64,000 nucleotides of DNA from Devosia sp. (GCA_015234425.1 JADGNE010000043.1:103347-167346), one strand, 5' to 3'. Positions 23,707-34,134 are shown, counted from the stretch's first letter. Program-made: numbers and translations. Notes: generated from the letters alone by a model not told the origin.

Positions 23707-24447
23707 CTAGCCGCGGCCGATATAGGGCATGGTCGTGGCCATGACGGTCATGAACTGCACATTGGCCGAGAGCGGCAGGCCGGCCATGTAGCGAACTGCG
23801 TCAACGACGTGCGCCACATCAAAGGTCGGCTCGGGCGCCAAAGTCCCATTGGCCTGCAGTGAGCCGGCGTTCATGTGGCTGGTCATGTCCGTGGCGGCAT
23901 TTCCGATGTCGATCTGTCCGCAGGCGATGTTGTGGGCCCGCCCGTCAAGCGAGATCGCCTTGGTCAATCCGGTGATCGCATGCTTGGTGGCGGTGTAGGA
24001 CGCCGCCTGCGGACGGGGCACATAGGCGGAGATGGAGCCGTTGTTGATGATGCGGCCGCCTTGGGGCTGTTGATCGCGCATCATCCGGAAAGCCTCGCGG
24101 GCGACATAGAAGGCGCCGTTGAGATTGGTATCGACCATTTCGCGCCAGGTATCGACCTCGATATCGCCGAAGGATCGGGCAGGGGCGAAGCGACCGGCAT
24201 TGTTGAACACGAGGTCCAGCCGGCCGAAAGTCGCCTTCAGGCTTGCGAACATGACGGCCACCGATTCCGCGTCGGTGACATCGCAGGTGAGCCCAACGAA
24301 GCCATGGGTTGCGGACAGGTTCTCCACCAGGTCACCGCGCCGTCCGCATATGGCGACGCGCCAGCCGGCGTCCGAAAGTCCCCGCGCCGTGGCAAGGCCG
24401 ATGCCCGAGGTGCCTCCTGTTACAAGTGCGTATCCGGCAGGCGTCAT
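23707..24447 (-). CDS. Short-chain dehydrogenase/reductase (SDR)
   Basis: A 246-residue classical SDR, an NAD(P)-dependent oxidoreductase. It shows the Rossmann motif [10 protein letters not shown] (about residues 9-18), the NNAG motif (about residue 84), the catalytic Ser in NNGSISAY and the YTATK catalytic pair. Substrate unknown. Start is the ATG at 24447, with GGGAGAGAG upstream; the frame is open to 24501. Convergent with nagA, and nothing nearby reveals its pathway. Confidence 0.88.
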   Translation of the reverse strand: MTPAGYALVTGGTSGIGLATARGLSDAGWRVAICGRRGDLVENLSATHGFVGLTCDVTDAESVAVMFASLKATFGRLDLVFNNAGRFAPARSFGDIEVDTWREMVDTNLNGAFYVAREAFRMMRDQQPQGGRIINNGSISAYVPRPQAASYTATKHAITGLTKAISLDGRAHNIACGQIDIGNAATDMTSHMNAGSLQANGTLAPEPTFDVAHVVDAVRYMAGLPLSANVQFMTVMATTMPYIGRG

Positions 24448-24852
24448 AGTGCTCTCTCCCTTATTCCAGCCATGTCGCCGCCATCTGTCGGGCAAAGCCA
24501 ATCCGCTGTCAAACGGCAGGCAGAACGGTGCTCCTCACGCACTGGTGTGTGCGAAAAAGCCCGGAAGCCCGGGATTCTTAAGCCACTGTTCAGAAGTGTT
24601 AACAGAAGGTTTCCGGGTGTGTGCTGAATCTGCAACATCCGGTTCCCAACCATATTGTGGCGCGGTTGAAACCAGCTTTGCGTGATTGCGTCTGCATCTC
24701 CCATGCGTAGAGTGGGTCTTGCGAATCCATGCATGGGATCGTTTGTCGGTCGCAGCGCGACGGCAACACACTGCACCACGAATAGTGTGGTCGCGTTTCG
24801 ACAAACCGCTGGGTAACCGGCACCAAAAATGACTGACTTTGGAGGTCAAATA
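24448..24852. other. Gene-free stretch upstream of the porin
   Basis: No credible gene is seen in these 405 bases between the divergent SDR and porin genes. They should hold both promoters. A short minus-strand hairpin, CCCGG-GCTT-CCGGG followed by CTTTTT near 24556-24573, resembles a weak terminator. The porin ribosome site GGAGG is at 24841. The porin leader is probably long, as is common for outer-membrane porins under small-RNA or regulator control, but no specific element was recognised. Confidence 0.5.
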
Positions 24853-26295
24853 ATGAAACTCAAGAGCCTTATCCTCGGTTCTGTTGCCGCCGCTGGTCTC
24901 TCGACCGCAGGCTTCGCTGCCGATCTCGGCGTTCTCACCTCGCTGGACGTCTGTGACGCTCTCGGTCTTTCGGGCCTGACCATCTCGTCCGACACCAACT
25001 GCCTGCAGATCTCGGGCGAAGTGAAGTACGAATTCGCATGGGGCGACTATGCCGGCACGTTCCCGGGCATGGGCATCCTTGCACAGGCTGGCGCTCGCAA
25101 CGTTGATGACAACAACGCCGTCGTCGTTGGTGGTTCCACCTTCGATAACGACTGGCGCACGAAGGTCGAAACCTGGCTGAAGTTCGTCGGCACCGCCGAC
25201 AGCGATTTCGGTCCGGCCAAGGCCACCATCAAGCTCAAGTCCTTCTTCGACCAGGTCGTGACCAACGAAGGTTATGACGCTGCTGGCGTTTACGTCGGCC
25301 CGACCGTCGGTGGCGACGCTACCACGAACGGTGTTGGTTCGAACGGCGCATGGATCATCGACGAGGCTTTCGTCTCGGTCGGCGACACCACCATCATCTC
25401 CGCTGGCCGTAAGGGTTCGATCGCGAACCTCGGCGACGACGAGCCCTTCAACTTCCTGGGTCTCTTCAACTCCGACGCAGTTGACAAGGGCGTTCGTTAC
25501 GCTGGTCAGCACCCGCGCACTGGCAACTATGCCATCCAGGTCGTTTCGGATCTCGGCAACGGCGTGAACGTCGGTGTTGGTCTCGAAAACCTCGGCAACG
25601 AAGGCACTGGCGCATTCGGTACCAACCCGGCTGGCTTCTACAACGCCACCACCGGTGCACAGGCTGCTGGTACCCTCGTCGGCGTCGTGAACTACGCTGG
25701 TGAAGGCATCACCGCACACATCACCGGCGTTGCTGGTGGCGTGCTCGACGGTATCGTTGAAGACTGGGGCGTCCACGCTGGCGTCACCGGCACCTTCGAC
25801 AACTTCAAGGTCCGCGTTGCCGGTGCTTATGGCGCCAACAATGCTTCCGACACCTACTGGAACGTCCTCGGTTCGGCTCAGGCCACCTTCGACATGTTCA
25901 CCATCGCTCTGTCGGGTGAAGCAACCGGCGGCCAGGACAATGGCGTTGCCATCGCTAACCAGGCTGGTCTCGGTGGCTCCATCGGTGCAGCAATCACCGA
26001 AGGCGTGAGCGTCAACCTCGGCGGCCGTTGGTTCGATGAGAACACTGGCCTTGCCAACGACGAAGGCTACCAGGTCGCTCTGCAGCTCGTCGCTGCTGTG
26101 ACCGAAACCGTCAAGCTGACCGGTGAAGTCGGTGTCTATGGCACCAACAAGCCAGTCGCTCAGCAGACCGACTTCTACGGTTCGGCTGAACTCGCATGGG
26201 CTCCGGGCGGTGGTTTCACCTCCTCGCTCAAGGGCGAAGCTCACCAGAACGGTGCCTACAAGGTCACCTTCAAGGCTGCCAAGTCCTTCCAGTAA
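24853..26295 (+). CDS. Outer-membrane porin, alphaproteobacterial type
   Basis: A 480-residue trimeric porin of the Porin_2 family, forming a general diffusion channel in the outer membrane. The signal peptide is residues 1-22 (SVAAAGLSTAGFAAD). Repeated beta strands of alternating residues fill the rest, and it ends in Phe-Gln, near the terminal aromatic typical of BAM clients. An early CDALGLSGLTISSDTNCLQI contains the paired cysteines common in rhizobial porins, followed by SGEVKYEFAWG. Codon use is strongly biased (GCT, GGT, AAC, AAG), unlike its neighbours, so it is probably one of the most abundant proteins. Start at 24853 has GGAGG; an upstream ATG at 24829 is less suitable. Confidence 0.92.
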   Translation: MKLKSLILGSVAAAGLSTAGFAADLGVLTSLDVCDALGLSGLTISSDTNCLQISGEVKYEFAWGDYAGTFPGMGILAQAGARNVDDNNAVVVGGSTFDNDWRTKVETWLKFVGTADSDFGPAKATIKLKSFFDQVVTNEGYDAAGVYVGPTVGGDATTNGVGSNGAWIIDEAFVSVGDTTIISAGRKGSIANLGDDEPFNFLGLFNSDAVDKGVRYAGQHPRTGNYAIQVVSDLGNGVNVGVGLENLGNEGTGAFGTNPAGFYNATTGAQAAGTLVGVVNYAGEGITAHITGVAGGVLDGIVEDWGVHAGVTGTFDNFKVRVAGAYGANNASDTYWNVLGSAQATFDMFTIALSGEATGGQDNGVAIANQAGLGGSIGAAITEGVSVNLGGRWFDENTGLANDEGYQVALQLVAAVTETVKLTGEVGVYGTNKPVAQQTDFYGSAELAWAPGGGFTSSLKGEAHQNGAYKVTFKAAKSFQ

Positions 26296-26319
26296 TTGGA
26301 AGCTCGGTTATCCGAACGG

Positions 26320-26356
26320 AAAGGCCCGGCATTTGCCGGGCCTTTCTGCTTTTTGG
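26320..26356 (+). terminator. Rho-independent terminator after the porin gene
   Basis: AAAGGCCCGGC and GCCGGGCCTTT form a perfect eleven-base stem with an ATTT loop and are followed by TCTGCTTTTT. Confidence 0.9.
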
Positions 26357-26637
26357 GGTGATGTCTGTTCTGCACCCTGGCTCTGTGAGAGCCGAATAAG
26401 ATGTGTTGGCTATTCTGCGCGTTGAGCCAGCCCTGTTGGGGCGAGCGCCAAGCATCCCCACTGCGATCGCCGGCTCTGAGCTGGATTGTGGGGCAGGGAC
26501 GTCTCTCTGAACGGCGACGTCGACCGCCTGCCCAGGCTGGTGCGAACGGCGCGAGGCGTTTCCGGCGTGCATTTTTCTTTGTCACCTGGCCCAAATCATC
26601 TAGGGTCCGGAAAACTGCGGGTTTCTAAAGGTTTGGC
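26357..26637. other. Intergenic stretch before the OmpA-family gene
   Basis: These 281 bases, part of a 342-base gap with the porin terminator, hold no gene I can support. They should include the promoter of the OmpA-family gene. The six-frame translations here lack family resemblance and are not conserved-looking. Confidence 0.4.
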
Positions 26638-27954
26638 ATGAACAGGCGGCTCCTTACCTGGGCGGCGGGCGGTATCGTCGTTGCCCTTGGCTCTATCGTT
26701 CTTCCGGGTGCCGCGATCGCGCAGAATTCGGTCATCGCCGTCCCGCCGCCGCAAATCTACGAATATTGGCTGAGCATTTCCCGCCAGCCCGGCGGCACGC
26801 TGGTCTTTGATGGTTATGCCCCCGACGAGCAGACCCGGCAGCGCCTGTCACAGGTTGACGGCGCCGACACCAATTGGCTCAAACTCGGGGCGGGCGCTCC
26901 GGTACGCTACGATGAAATCGTCGCCTTTGGTCTCAATGTTCTCGGACGGATGAGTGAGGGACGCTTCGCCGTGCGCGGCAATATCGTCTCGATATCGGGC
27001 GTCGCTGCCAGCGCAGATGCTTATGCCGCAGCACACGGTGCCTTGTCGGCGTCGCTGCCGCAGGGTCTGATCGTTGCAATGGCTGAAATAAAAGCGCCGC
27101 TGGCCGAGCCATTCGCGTTTTCGGCAAAGCGCGGTGCGGCCGGTGTTGTGACGTTGAGCGGATTTGTGCCCAGTCCCGGCGTTGAAACAGCGCTCATGGC
27201 TCTGGCTGGCAATGGCGCGATTTCGAGCCTGCGCTATGGCTCGGGCGAACCGCTCAATTTTGATGGCGCGGCGCGACAGGCCCTGGCGCTTCTGCCTCTC
27301 ATGTCCGAGGGTGAGGTGCGGTTCGACGGCCGCGCCTGGTACATTGCAGGAACCCCGGCATCGGTTGAAGCTGCTCGCTCGATCGAGACCCAGTTCAGTG
27401 AGCGCAAGCTGGCCGAAGCTGGATGGGGCCTGAGCCTGGCATCGCCAACCCCTGTCGCCGCCGGTGCAGAAGCACAAGCGACGGTACCCGACGCGGAGCC
27501 TGCTCCGGCCGCGCCGGAAGCGATCGCACGCGCTGCCCCGGGGGGCGCTGCGGTCACAGCGCCGGTTTTGTCTGATGCCGATCAGCGCGCCCAGTGCGTC
27601 GAACAATTGGCACTTCTGTCGGCGCAAAACGGCATTCTCTTCCGCTCCGGCGCGGCCATCCTTGCAGCCGAGGCTGGGGCCATGCTCGACCAGATTGCGG
27701 CGACGCTGCAGAATTGCCCCGCGGTCATGGTCAATATCGAGGGGCACACCGATAGCGACGGCGACGCCCGCGCCAATCTGGCCCTTTCGGTTTCGCGCGC
27801 GGAAGCCGTTTCCAATGGGTTGATGGAGCGCGGAATTCCGGCCGAACGTCTCTATGTTCTTGGTTTCGGCGAGGCACAGCCTATTGCGGATAATGCGACT
27901 TCGGCGGGCAAGGCCCAGAACCGTCGTATCGTTGTTTCGGTACGCGCTGACTGA
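26638..27954 (+). CDS. OmpA-family outer-membrane / peptidoglycan-binding protein
   Basis: A 438-residue exported protein. Residues 1-28 are a signal peptide (IVLPGAAIAQ). The middle holds two BON-like repeats, each starting with a SxxRxGGTLVFDGYAPD or KRGAAGVVTLSGFVPS type strand, and then an Ala/Pro-rich linker at about 285-315. The C-terminus (about 330-438) is an OmpA domain that binds diaminopimelate in peptidoglycan: VNIEGHTDSDGD, LSVSRAEAVSNGL, GFGEAQPIADN and AQNRRI. It probably tethers or senses the envelope. The next gene is convergent. Confidence 0.88.
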   Translation: MNRRLLTWAAGGIVVALGSIVLPGAAIAQNSVIAVPPPQIYEYWLSISRQPGGTLVFDGYAPDEQTRQRLSQVDGADTNWLKLGAGAPVRYDEIVAFGLNVLGRMSEGRFAVRGNIVSISGVAASADAYAAAHGALSASLPQGLIVAMAEIKAPLAEPFAFSAKRGAAGVVTLSGFVPSPGVETALMALAGNGAISSLRYGSGEPLNFDGAARQALALLPLMSEGEVRFDGRAWYIAGTPASVEAARSIETQFSERKLAEAGWGLSLASPTPVAAGAEAQATVPDAEPAPAAPEAIARAAPGGAAVTAPVLSDADQRAQCVEQLALLSAQNGILFRSGAAILAAEAGAMLDQIAATLQNCPAVMVNIEGHTDSDGDARANLALSVSRAEAVSNGLMERGIPAERLYVLGFGEAQPIADNATSAGKAQNRRIVVSVRAD

Positions 27955-27963
27955 TCGCGGCCT

Positions 27964-28920
27964 CTAGGCTGCCGCCGTCTTGCGTTTGCCGGTTCCGACC
28001 TCTGAGACGAAACGCGAGATGGCGGCGATTTCTTCCGGCTGGTCGAAAAGGGCAGGGGATCCCTGTCCGGCGATTGTGTAGGCAATCGCGTCCGGCCGGC
28101 GGCGGACCATTTCCTCAAATGTTTCCCGGCGCAATTGATCCGTCAGTTGGGTTCTGAGGATCATGAGGGGCGCGACGGACAGGGCGTCAAATAGCGGCCA
28201 CTGCGGCGTCAGCACATCATCGAAATTGATCGCGGCAAGCGGCGCGAGGAGACAACGGTCGTAGAGGGGCTGCGCGCGCCCACGCTTGTCAGAGAAATGG
28301 CTGCGGAGAGCGAGGCGGTCCAGCGCCTCGTCGCTGAGGCCGGGATAGTCGCCGGCCATCATGCGGCGGAAGCCGGCGGTGACGAGCTTTGCGCCCCGCA
28401 GTCCTTCGACATGGGCGAGATTGTTGCGGAGACGGACGATGCCGCGCGAATCGACCACCGGCCCGGCGTCGAGAAGGATGGTGCCGGCGATCAGCAAAGG
28501 ATGTGCGGCAGTCAGAGCCATGGCAACATGGCCGCCGTGGCCCTGACCAAGGATCACGGCACGTGGAATGCCGAGGGCGGCAAGGCAATCGGCGACATCT
28601 CGCGCATCGGCGATGGAGCTGTAGTCAGTGGCGGCCATGCGGTCGTCGGCCCGGCCGCGTCCGGGCAGGTCAATCAGGAGGACTGGCCAGTTTCCCATTT
28701 CTGCTCTTCGGAAAAAGGCCAGGAAGTTGGCGTAGTCGCTCATATTGCGGTTGAGGCCCGCAAGGCACACCAAGGGTGGACGTGGGTCGGAAAGCGAACC
28801 GGCGATATGCACGGCCATGCGCACCCGCGTGTCCCGCGTCTCGATCATCGAGACCGGAAGTTCGGCAAAGGGCGGATGATCCGCTGGCACGCTGCGGCGG
28901 TTGCGCAAACTGGTCTCCAA
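27964..28920 (-). CDS. Alpha/beta hydrolase-fold protein with altered nucleophile
   Basis: An alpha/beta hydrolase of up to 318 residues. The oxyanion region PPLVCLAGLNRN, the DLPGRGRAD loop and a C-terminal ALFDQPEEIAA are typical of the fold. The nucleophile elbow reads ILGQGHGGHVAM, so the expected Ser of GxSxG is His; the DNA at 28537-28548 supports this. It may be catalytically altered or inactive, or the family may use another residue. The start is uncertain: TTG at 28920 directly follows a stop, and ATG at 28848 is an alternative; neither has a clear ribosome site. It is divergent from dapA. Confidence 0.75.
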   Translation of the reverse strand: METSLRNRRSVPADHPPFAELPVSMIETRDTRVRMAVHIAGSLSDPRPPLVCLAGLNRNMSDYANFLAFFRRAEMGNWPVLLIDLPGRGRADDRMAATDYSSIADARDVADCLAALGIPRAVILGQGHGGHVAMALTAAHPLLIAGTILLDAGPVVDSRGIVRLRNNLAHVEGLRGAKLVTAGFRRMMAGDYPGLSDEALDRLALRSHFSDKRGRAQPLYDRCLLAPLAAINFDDVLTPQWPLFDALSVAPLMILRTQLTDQLRRETFEEMVRRRPDAIAYTIAGQGSPALFDQPEEIAAISRFVSEVGTGKRKTAAA

Positions 28921-29145
28921 TCACGCTGGACAGGCGGGGACATGTGGCCCCAGCGGGCGCGCGCGTTCAAGCCCTTTGCGCCGCGATGCACAAGTGAGGG
29001 CAAGTGGGTGGAGTTTGTCGCCATCCGCCTTGTGATGGGCAAAAGTTGAAAGTATGGTGCGCCTCTCTCCGGCACAGTCCGGATAAGTGATACTCACCAG
29101 ACGATTGCCGGCGAATGCCCGGCACCAACCAGGGAATACCGACAA

Positions 29146-30021
29146 ATGCTGCGTGGCTCAATTCCGGCTCTCATCACACCCATGCGCGATGGGGCCGTTG
29201 ATGAGAAAGCCTTTGCCCGCTTTGTCGAATGGCAAATCGAACAGGGGTCCCACGGCCTGGTGCCTGTCGGCACCACCGGGGAAAGCCCCACGGTCAGCCA
29301 CGAGGAGCACAATCGCGTCGTCGACATCTGCGTGGAAGTCGCCAATGGCCGGGTGCCGGTTCTGGCGGGCGCAGGGTCCAATGCGACGGCCGAAGCCATT
29401 TCCCTTGCCCAGCATGCTGAAAAGTCCGGCGCCGACGCGGTGCTGTCGGTCGTGCCCTATTATAACAAGCCGAGCCAGGAAGGCCTCTTCCAGCATTTTT
29501 CGGCTGTGGCGCGCGCTGTCGGCATTCCGGTCATCCTCTATTCGGTTCCCGGTCGCACGGTGGCGGACCTGACGGTCGACACAATCGCGCGTCTGCACGA
29601 AGCCCATTCCAATATCATCGGCGTCAAGGATGCGACGGCTGACCTCGGCCGCGCCAGCCTGCAGCGCGCCAAGCTTGGCAATGACTTCATCCTGCTCTCG
29701 GGCGAAGACATCACTGCGCTTGGTTTCAACGCCCATGGCGGCAATGGCTGCATCTCGGTGACCGCCAATGTGGCGCCCAAGCTGTGCTCGCAGCTCCAGG
29801 AGCTCTCGCTTGCCGGCGATTTCCGAGGGGCGCTGGCCATCCAGGACAAGCTCGTTCACCTTCATAAGGCCGTCTTTGTCGAGCCGAGCCCGGCGCCTGC
29901 AAAATATGGTGCAAACAAGTTGGGGTTCTGCGCGAACGAAGTGCGCCTGCCGATCGTTCCTGTGACGTCCGCCGGCGAAGAGGCGATGGACTTTGCAATG
30001 CGTCACGCCGGACTTATCTAA
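29146..30021 (+). CDS. dapA: 4-hydroxy-tetrahydrodipicolinate synthase DapA
   Basis: DapA condenses pyruvate with aspartate semialdehyde, the first committed step toward diaminopimelate and lysine. The 291-residue TIM barrel has GTTGESPT (about 42-49), the catalytic Tyr132 in ILYSVPGRT with the substrate-binding Arg137, and the Schiff-base Lys161 in [12 protein letters not shown]. All key residues are present. It is followed after five bases by smpB, a common pairing in this order. Confidence 0.96.
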   Translation: MLRGSIPALITPMRDGAVDEKAFARFVEWQIEQGSHGLVPVGTTGESPTVSHEEHNRVVDICVEVANGRVPVLAGAGSNATAEAISLAQHAEKSGADAVLSVVPYYNKPSQEGLFQHFSAVARAVGIPVILYSVPGRTVADLTVDTIARLHEAHSNIIGVKDATADLGRASLQRAKLGNDFILLSGEDITALGFNAHGGNGCISVTANVAPKLCSQLQELSLAGDFRGALAIQDKLVHLHKAVFVEPSPAPAKYGANKLGFCANEVRLPIVPVTSAGEEAMDFAMRHAGLI

Positions 30022-30026
30022 GGCTC

Positions 30027-30530
30027 ATGGCTCAGAAGAACGACAAGAACAAATCCAAGAGCGGTCTCATCAGCCACGGTCTCGTGGCTGAAAACCGTCG
30101 TGCGCGTTTCGATTATGAAATCGGCGATACGATCGAGGCCGGCGTCGTTCTGACGGGTACGGAAGTCAAATCGCTGCGTCTGGGCAAGGCTCAGATCACG
30201 GAGGCCTATGCCTCCCCTGAAAAGGGCGAGCTCTGGCTGATCAATTCCCATATTCCGGAATATCTGCAGGCCAACCGCTTCAATCATATGGAGCGGCGGC
30301 CGCGCAAGCTTCTGGTGAGCAAGAAGCAGCTGGCCCAGCTCGATGCCGAAGTCGCGCGCGCCGGCAATACGATCGTGCCGCTCAAACTGTTCTTCAATGA
30401 CCACGGAAAAGCCAAGCTGCTGATCGGTGTGGGTAAGGGCAAGAAGAATTACGACAAGCGTGCCACCAGTCGCGATCGCGACTGGAACCGGGATAAGGCG
30501 CGCATCATGAAAGAGGGTGGGCGCGGATAG
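30027..30530 (+). CDS. smpB: SsrA-binding protein SmpB
   Basis: SmpB escorts tmRNA into stalled ribosomes for trans-translation. The 167-residue protein shows [33 protein letters not shown], the HIPEY segment and the basic tail [15 protein letters not shown], which forms a helix in the mRNA channel. Length is slightly above the usual 160. It is translated right after dapA. It ends ten bases before a convergent NYN-domain gene; a perfect GCGCGGA-TCCGCGC hairpin spans the end but lacks a T-run. Confidence 0.96.
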   Translation: MAQKNDKNKSKSGLISHGLVAENRRARFDYEIGDTIEAGVVLTGTEVKSLRLGKAQITEAYASPEKGELWLINSHIPEYLQANRFNHMERRPRKLLVSKKQLAQLDAEVARAGNTIVPLKLFFNDHGKAKLLIGVGKGKKNYDKRATSRDRDWNRDKARIMKEGGRG

Positions 30531-30539
30531 TCTTCCGCG

Positions 30540-31097
30540 CTATGCGTCCGGATTGACCGGGCGGGTGACCTGGGGCCGGCCCACGGTCTTGGCCAAATCG
30601 GCAACATCGAGGAAGAAGTCCGCCTGACGGCGCAGATCGTCCGAAATCATCGGCGTCGGCGTGGTCAGGGTTGAAACCACGGTGACGCGCTTGCCTCTGC
30701 GCTGCAGGGCGGCAACCAGGGCGGTGAAGTCACCATCCCCGGAAAACAGAATCAGGTGGTCGTAAAAGGCCGACTGTTCGAGCGCATCCACGGTGAGCTC
30801 GATGTCCATATTGCCCTTCACCTTGCGCCTGCCAAGGGCGTCGGTGAACTCCTTGGCGGGCTTGGTGACCACGGTGTAGCCGTTATAGTCCAGCCAGTCG
30901 ATCAGGGGGCGGATGGAAGAATACTCCTGGTCCTCCACCAGGGCGGTATAATAATTCGCGCGCAGCAGATAGGCGCGAGCGCCGAACTCGCTGAGAAGTT
31001 TTCGATAGTCTATATCGATCCCAATTGCCTTCGATGTGGCGTATAGATTGGCCCCATCAATAAAAAGCGCAATTTTCTCCCGAGGATCAATTCCCAT
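30540..31097 (-). CDS. NYN-domain (LabA/DUF88-like) putative ribonuclease
   Basis: A 185-residue NYN-domain protein of the PIN-like nuclease superfamily. The acidic residues expected to bind Mg2+ are visible: Asp in ALFIDGANLY (about residue 14), Asp in GNMDIELTVDAL (about 97) and the pair in LFSGDGDFTALV (about 117-121). It is the LabA/DUF88 type found in many alphaproteobacteria near rpoZ and smpB. A role in RNA processing is inferred from the fold only. It is divergent from rpoZ. Confidence 0.85.
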   Translation of the reverse strand: MGIDPREKIALFIDGANLYATSKAIGIDIDYRKLLSEFGARAYLLRANYYTALVEDQEYSSIRPLIDWLDYNGYTVVTKPAKEFTDALGRRKVKGNMDIELTVDALEQSAFYDHLILFSGDGDFTALVAALQRRGKRVTVVSTLTTPTPMISDDLRRQADFFLDVADLAKTVGRPQVTRPVNPDA

Positions 31098-31330
31098 ACT
31101 GTCAAACGCTCCAATGAACAGCTTTTATTCTGTATTGTTGCCGCTGGATTTGCAAGGGGGCGTGGTGCGGTCGAGTAAGTTCGTGTCCGGACTTTATTCT
31201 TGCGCCGCTCTTCGCATATTTCGAAATGGCTCGCAAGGCAGGGCGGGGGATACGGGCAGCGTGCAAACTTGTCATTGCCCGCTGCATGGTGTATGGCCAA
31301 CCTTCGTTCCGTAAATTATTGGAGACGTTC

Positions 31331-31699
31331 GTGGCACGCGTCACCGTTGAAGACTGCATTGAGAAGGTCGAGAATCGTTTCGACCTCGTGCTCATGGCCG
31401 CTCATCGCGCGCGCATGATTTCCTCCGGCGCCCAGATCACTGTTCCGCGTGACAACGACAAGAACCCTGTCGTTGCCCTTCGCGAAATCGGCGATGGCAC
31501 CATTTCACCTGAAGATTTGCACGAGGACCTGATCCACTCGATGCAGAAATATGTCGAGGTCGACGAGCCAGAGAGCCACGCTGCTCCCATGCTCGAAGGC
31601 TCCGGCGACGACGACTCGATCAATTTCGACACGATCAGCGAAGAAGAACTGCTTCGCGGTATCGAAAGCCTGGCTCCGCCGGAGCGTCGCGACGACTAA
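31331..31699 (+). CDS. rpoZ: RNA polymerase omega subunit RpoZ
   Basis: The small omega subunit helps assemble beta' into RNA polymerase. The 122-residue protein starts [19 protein letters not shown], and [15 protein letters not shown] plus [12 protein letters not shown] are family hallmarks. The tail is acidic. The frame is open to 31226, but the GTG at 31331 with GGAGACGTTC just before it matches the family start. A strong terminator follows, separating it from the downstream rsh gene, with which it is syntenic in most proteobacteria. Confidence 0.95.
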   Translation: MARVTVEDCIEKVENRFDLVLMAAHRARMISSGAQITVPRDNDKNPVVALREIGDGTISPEDLHEDLIHSMQKYVEVDEPESHAAPMLEGSGDDDSINFDTISEEELLRGIESLAPPERRDD

Positions 31700-31726
31700 T
31701 CGGATTTTTTCCGAAGCTGTTATTGC

Positions 31727-31760
31727 AAAACACCCCCGGGTCATTCCGGGGGTGTTTTTG
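31727..31760 (+). terminator. Rho-independent terminator after rpoZ
   Basis: CACCCCCGG and CCGGGGGTG form a nine-base stem, extended by AAAA and TTTT on either side, followed by TTTTTG. It lies about 30 bases after the rpoZ stop. Confidence 0.9.
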
Positions 31761-31848
31761 TGTTGGATGTACAATCTCTTGGGGTGCGACCCTTCCCATT
31801 TTCATTCGAGACGCTAAGTATGGGATCAGAGCGAGAGCAGCCACCTCC

Positions 31849-34134
31849 ATGATGCGTCAGTATGAACTCGTTGAGCGTGTTCAGGCTTACAACCCGAACG
31901 CCGACGAACAGTTGTTGAACAAGGCCTATGTCTACGCCATGCAAAAGCATGGATCGCAGAAGCGCGCCTCGGGCGACCCCTATTTCAATCATCCCCTCGA
32001 AGTCGCGGCGATCCTGACCGAGCTTAAGCTTGATGACGCTTCCGTGGCCGTGGGGCTGCTGCACGACACGATTGAAGACACTGACGCGACCCGGGCCGAG
32101 ATCGACCAACTGTTTGGGCCCGAGATCGCCACCATCGTGGATGGGCTGACCAAGATCGACCGGCTGAACCTGGTCAGTCGCGAGGAAGCGCAGGCGGAAA
32201 ACCTGCGCAAGCTGCTGCTGGCCGTGAGCCAGGACGTGCGCGTTCTCCTCGTCAAGCTGGCTGACCGGCTGCACAATATGCGGACGCTGCAGTTCATGCG
32301 CGCCGACAAGCAGGTGCGTATCGCCCAGGAAACCATGGATATCTATGCCCCGCTGGCGGGCCGCATGGGTATGCAGGACATGCGCAATGAGCTTGAGGAT
32401 CTGTCGTTTAAGATTCTTCACCCCGAGCAGTACGCCGCTATTGTCGAGCGGCTCGAGCAATTGCAGGTCGAAAACCGCGAGACCATCGAGACCATTACGC
32501 GCGAGCTGACCGAGCGCCTCGGCGCCGAGGGGATCAAGGCGCGGGTCAAGGCGCGGGTGAAGTCGCCCTATTCGATCTTCTCCAAGATCGAGCGCAAGTC
32601 CATCGCGCTCGAGCAATTGTCCGACATGATCGGCTTTCGGGTCATCGTGGAGTCGCTGGAGCAGTGCTATCGCACCGTGGGGCTGATCCACACCACCTGG
32701 AAGGTCGTGCCCGGTCGGTTCAAGGACTATATCTCGGTCCCCAAGCACAATGACTATCGCTCGATCCACACCACGATCGTCGGGCCCAGCCGGCAGCGCG
32801 TCGAGCTGCAGATCCGGACCGAGGAGATGGACCAGATTGCCGAGTTCGGCATCGCGGCCCACGCGCTTTACAAGGATGGCGCCTCGGCCAATCTGACGCG
32901 TATCGAAAATGAATCACAGGCCTATGGCTCGCTGCGCCAGACCATCAGCCACCTGATCTCGGGCATCTCGGCCGAGGATTTCCTCGAATACACCAAGCTC
33001 GAGCTGTTCCAGGACCAGGTCTTCTGCTTCACGCCGCGTGGGCGCCTTATCGCCTTGCCGCGTGGCGCGACGCCGATCGACTTTGCCTATGCCCTGCATA
33101 CCGACATTGGTGACACCTGCGTCGGCGCCAAGATCAACGGCCTCATCCTGCCGCTGGTGACGCAATTGCGCTCCGGCGATGAGGTCGAGATCCTCCGCGA
33201 TCAGAACCATCGTCCGCCGTCCAACTGGATCGGCATTGCCGCGACGGGCAAGGCGCGCGCAGCCATTCGCCGTGCAGTGCGTCAGGCCGCGGTGCAGCGC
33301 GCCCATGCTCTGGGCGAACATGTGCTCAACATGATGCTCGAGCGCGAAGGCGTCATGCTCGATGATGCCGAGGCCAAGACGCTCGCCGAAGAATTGAGCC
33401 TGCCAAATCGCCGCGACATGCTCGTTGCGCTGGGTGAGGGCAAGGTTGGCAGCGAAGACCTCGGCAATGCGCTCGCCAAGGTGAAGGGCATCCGCAAGCG
33501 TCGCCGCAAGCTCGATCTGCCGGTGGCTGATACGGCGGACGGCTGGTTTGCCCTGCGCGCCACCGAATTGTTCAAGTTCCGCGTGCCCGGCGGCCAGCAT
33601 GGTGGCCCGGCTGCCAAGGCGGCGCTGGCCCAGCTCGATTTCCACACGCCGGTCAGTATTACGGGTGAGGGCGTGGTTCCCGGCGATCGTCTGGTCGGCA
33701 TCCTGCAGCCCGATGCGCCGATCGTTGTCTATCCGATCCACTCCGAAGTGCTCGCCCAGATGCACGACAAGGATGTGGCCTGGGTAGACGTGCGCTGGGA
33801 TCTGGCAGGGGAGGAGGACCGGCTCTTCGCCAATGTGATTTCGATGGAATCGCTGAACAAGCCCGGCTCGCTGGCGCAGATTTCGTCGGCCATCGCGGCG
33901 TGTGACGCCAATATCAATAACCTGGTGATGCGGATGATTTCGCCCGACTTCCACCAGATGATCTTTGAAATCGAGGTGCGCGACCTTGCGCAACTCACCG
34001 ATGTTCTGGCAACGCTCAAGCGCAGCCCGGGCCTCTCCGCCGTCCAGAGGGCTGGTGCCCGCGAAGCAGGCATGATCTCGACCCTTGAGTGGGACGGCAA
34101 AGTCGACAGGAGTGCGCGTGATGACGAAAGATGA
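31849..34134 (+). CDS. rsh: Bifunctional (p)ppGpp synthetase/hydrolase Rsh (RelA/SpoT)
   Basis: Rsh makes and degrades (p)ppGpp in the stringent response. From ATG 31849 it has 761 residues. The hydrolase domain has the HD motif [11 protein letters not shown] (His72, Asp73). The synthetase domain has RFKD at 290-293, the RXKD type of bifunctional enzymes, plus [11 protein letters not shown] and [14 protein letters not shown] ([19 protein letters not shown] in part) and a C-terminal ACT domain follow. The frame is open upstream through the rpoZ terminator; ATG 31849 or 31852 begins the conserved [10 protein letters not shown]. The end overlaps pyrE by 14 bases. Confidence 0.95.
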   Translation: MMRQYELVERVQAYNPNADEQLLNKAYVYAMQKHGSQKRASGDPYFNHPLEVAAILTELKLDDASVAVGLLHDTIEDTDATRAEIDQLFGPEIATIVDGLTKIDRLNLVSREEAQAENLRKLLLAVSQDVRVLLVKLADRLHNMRTLQFMRADKQVRIAQETMDIYAPLAGRMGMQDMRNELEDLSFKILHPEQYAAIVERLEQLQVENRETIETITRELTERLGAEGIKARVKARVKSPYSIFSKIERKSIALEQLSDMIGFRVIVESLEQCYRTVGLIHTTWKVVPGRFKDYISVPKHNDYRSIHTTIVGPSRQRVELQIRTEEMDQIAEFGIAAHALYKDGASANLTRIENESQAYGSLRQTISHLISGISAEDFLEYTKLELFQDQVFCFTPRGRLIALPRGATPIDFAYALHTDIGDTCVGAKINGLILPLVTQLRSGDEVEILRDQNHRPPSNWIGIAATGKARAAIRRAVRQAAVQRAHALGEHVLNMMLEREGVMLDDAEAKTLAEELSLPNRRDMLVALGEGKVGSEDLGNALAKVKGIRKRRRKLDLPVADTADGWFALRATELFKFRVPGGQHGGPAAKAALAQLDFHTPVSITGEGVVPGDRLVGILQPDAPIVVYPIHSEVLAQMHDKDVAWVDVRWDLAGEEDRLFANVISMESLNKPGSLAQISSAIAACDANINNLVMRMISPDFHQMIFEIEVRDLAQLTDVLATLKRSPGLSAVQRAGAREAGMISTLEWDGKVDRSARDDER

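Noticed and set aside
24535-26244. A 569-codon open frame antisense to the porin
   Set aside because: It mirrors the strongly biased porin codons, has no ribosome site or family resemblance, and gives low-complexity acidic sequence. It is a shadow.
30521-30541. GCGCGGA-TCCGCGC hairpin at the smpB end as terminator
   Set aside because: It has no T-run on either strand and overlaps the stop region; left as a note in the smpB entry.
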